From positions 50,149 through 114,148 of the forward strand of contig JAJDDY010000090.1 in assembly GCA_029260075.1 (NCBI GenBank): a stretch of 64,000 bases of DNA, given 5' to 3'. The stretch's first letter is position 1. The number at the start of each line of letters is the position of its first letter. The translations under genes were made by a program, and so were the position numbers. Below the pieces are notes generated by a model. That model did no database searches. It had not been told where the DNA came from and saw only the letters and a list, made by a program, of their open reading frames with translations. Below, one piece after another: positions 62,609 through 64,000 of this stretch. The stretch comes from Phycisphaerae bacterium (GTDB taxonomy: Bacteria; Planctomycetota; Phycisphaerae; UBA1845).

Positions 62609-62843
62609 GAGGAGGCTCCAGGGTCGAAGGTTCCGGGCGCGGACCATTTTGGTCGCGGTGCAGGGTTGCAGGCCACAGCGTAGTTGGGGGTGCGGTCGGC
62701 TGTCAAGAAAGTGCGGAAATGTACGGGCTATTTTGGCGCCTTGGGTGACAGAAGGTAAGCCTGTTCTCGACACCTCTTTCGCCCCGTAGGGCCGGAATCT
62801 CCGGGCTGGAGCCCCAACCGTGAACCGGCTATGAAGCCGGCCC

Positions 62844-63971
62844 ATGCTTTCCATCTACGATGACTATCCCATTCACCAAACGGCCGAGTCTCTGGCGGTG
62901 CCCGCGTCGAGCGATCGCAACGTCTACGATCGCTATTGGTTCAACGGATACGCTGAGGACGGCGAGTTCTACTTCGGCATCGGCATGGGAACCTACCCGC
63001 ACCGTGGCATCATCGATTGTGCTCTGAGCTTGGTCCACGATGGGGTGCAGTACGCATTTCACGCGTCGGCCCGAGCAGCTGCGGAGCGAGCGTCGACGGT
63101 CTGCGGGCCGTTCCGGATCGAGGTCCTCGAGCCGATGAAGCGTTGCCGGATCGTTCTCGAGAAGAACGAGACGGGTGTCGAGTGCGACCTCACGTTCGTG
63201 CCGCGGACGTCCCCGATCGAGGAAGGCCGTCAGACGAGCCGCACCGGAACGCGGATCATGATGGATGCGACGCGCTTCGCGCAGTTCGGTCGTTGGCAGG
63301 GACACATTCATTTCGAGGGCAAGGATCTCGCGGTCGATGCGAGCCGGGTTCTCGGAACGAAGGATCGCTCCTGGGGGCTTCGTCCCGTCGGTGAGCCCGA
63401 CGTGGGCGGTGCGCCCGCGACGGAGGGAGGGGGCGTGTACTTCGCGTGGGCGCCCATCCACTGGGAAGACCGATGCACCCACTTCGGCCTGTTCGAGGAC
63501 AAGATGGGGAACGCGTGGCACTTCGACGGAGCGATCTCGCCCGTCTACGACGACTCGCCGACCGAGATTCCGCTCCCGGTCGATCCGGGCGTGCGGAAGA
63601 TGACGAGCGGCAAGACGAACGTCACGTGGGAGAAGGGTACGAGGCGCGCCCAGTCGGCGGAGGTGTCTCTCGTCGCCGAGGGGGGCGAGGAGGAGATCAT
63701 CGAGCTCGAGCCCCTGCTTCTGTTTCGCATGAAGGGCATTGGCTACATGCATCCCGAGTGGGGCCACGGTCGATGGAAGGGCGAGTTGGCGATGGCGGCG
63801 GAGTCGTGGAAGAGCGCAGACGATGCCCCGATGGCGCTCGAGAATCTGCACATTCAGCAGGTGGTTCGGGCTCGGAGCGGAAAGCGTACCGGAGTCGGTG
63901 TTCTCGAGCAGTTCGCCCTCGGCCCACACCTGCCGTCGGGCTTCATGGAATACTTCGACGGCGCTAAGTAG
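62844..63971 (+). CDS. Uncharacterised protein, lipocalin/CrtC-like fold (DUF7064-type)
   Basis: 375 residues without signal peptide. Beta-rich throughout: [100 protein letters not shown] and a C-terminal [20 protein letters not shown]. The 'DRSWG-x-R' and '[16 protein letters not shown]' motifs recur in a family common in actinobacteria and deltaproteobacteria, often next to aryl-CoA or steroid metabolism genes. I place it there from memory only. GC content is higher than in the rest of the window. There is no SD before the ATG. Confidence 0.75.
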   Translation: MLSIYDDYPIHQTAESLAVPASSDRNVYDRYWFNGYAEDGEFYFGIGMGTYPHRGIIDCALSLVHDGVQYAFHASARAAAERASTVCGPFRIEVLEPMKRCRIVLEKNETGVECDLTFVPRTSPIEEGRQTSRTGTRIMMDATRFAQFGRWQGHIHFEGKDLAVDASRVLGTKDRSWGLRPVGEPDVGGAPATEGGGVYFAWAPIHWEDRCTHFGLFEDKMGNAWHFDGAISPVYDDSPTEIPLPVDPGVRKMTSGKTNVTWEKGTRRAQSAEVSLVAEGGEEEIIELEPLLLFRMKGIGYMHPEWGHGRWKGELAMAAESWKSADDAPMALENLHIQQVVRARSGKRTGVGVLEQFALGPHLPSGFMEYFDGAK

Positions 63972-63974
63972 CGC

Positions 63975-64000
63975 GTGATCAAGAACGGCCGCATCGACTT
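63975..64000 (+). CDS. Possible start of next gene (truncated by window end)
   Basis: GTG 63975 opens a frame reading MIKNGRID, 3 bp after the previous stop, and runs to the window edge. This opening is seen in metal-dependent hydrolases, but eight codons cannot support an assignment. Confidence 0.25.

Noticed and set aside
61364..62683. 439-codon open frame on the plus strand opposite the Ser-Asp repeat gene
   Set aside because: It is an antisense shadow of a GC-rich gene with clear signal peptide, DUF4215 motifs and terminator on the minus strand.

Overview
The window looks like chromosomal DNA of a Planctomycetota bacterium, probably near Phycisphaerae. This rests on gene content and sequence style: two proteins ending in an IPTL/PEP-CTERM-like tail (Trp-Gly, hydrophobic helix, Arg cluster), a dockerin-like secreted protein, a PQQ-type beta-propeller, a cluster of paralogous secreted amidohydrolases, PilZ proteins, and many dispersed intergenic hairpin repeats. 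No tRNA, rRNA, CRISPR array, prophage or transposase gene was seen.

Layout. 0-7.8 kb: five co-directional amidohydrolase-superfamily genes joined by start/stop overlaps; only some keep the His-x-His metal motif. 8-13 kb: DUF1579 protein, PHP phosphoesterase, TM2 protein, nitroreductase, IPTL-CTERM-like protein. 13-20 kb: PilT ATPase with a coiled-coil membrane partner, inositol-phosphate synthase with a TIM-barrel isomerase, a GspG-like protein, a NYN-domain protein and a beta-propeller. 20.8-25 kb: secreted repeat proteins. 25-34 kb: acyl-CoA ligase, MOP flippase, second DUF1579, EF-G-like GTPase, ECF sigma/anti-sigma pair, aspartate carbamoyltransferase. 34-40 kb: receiver-like protein, secretin plus TPR lipoprotein, two PilZ proteins. 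40-48 kb (minus strand): a probable operon with an MFS-acyltransferase fusion, pgi, hflX, a peptidase-MA-like protein and a flippase-like membrane protein. 48.6-53.3 kb: two cyclophilin-FKBP fusion isomerases, QueD, and a Cys/Lys-repeat protein. 53.6-60 kb: rhomboid protease, spermidine-synthase-like protein, haem-binding lipoprotein, ArsR-SRPBCC pair, membrane-TPR protein. 60.2-64 kb: a Ser-Asp repeat protein and an unrelated hydrolase-neighbourhood-type protein with visibly higher GC.

Most notable is a non-autonomous mobile element of about 137 bp (three good copies and one decayed). It has imperfect terminal inverted repeats of up to 16 bp, and three different 4-bp target duplications fit the pattern YTAN. 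One copy sits inside a copy of a second repeat family, which gives a clean empty-site comparison. Other items for follow-up are the amidohydrolase paralogue operon, the decapeptide-repeat surface protein, the 117-bp Cys-repeat protein, and a 33-bp-arm inverted repeat that forms the start of one reading frame.

Gene starts were often moved downstream of the longest open frame to a start codon with a Shine-Dalgarno (SD) sequence. All family names come from recognition of motifs by eye, with no database search.
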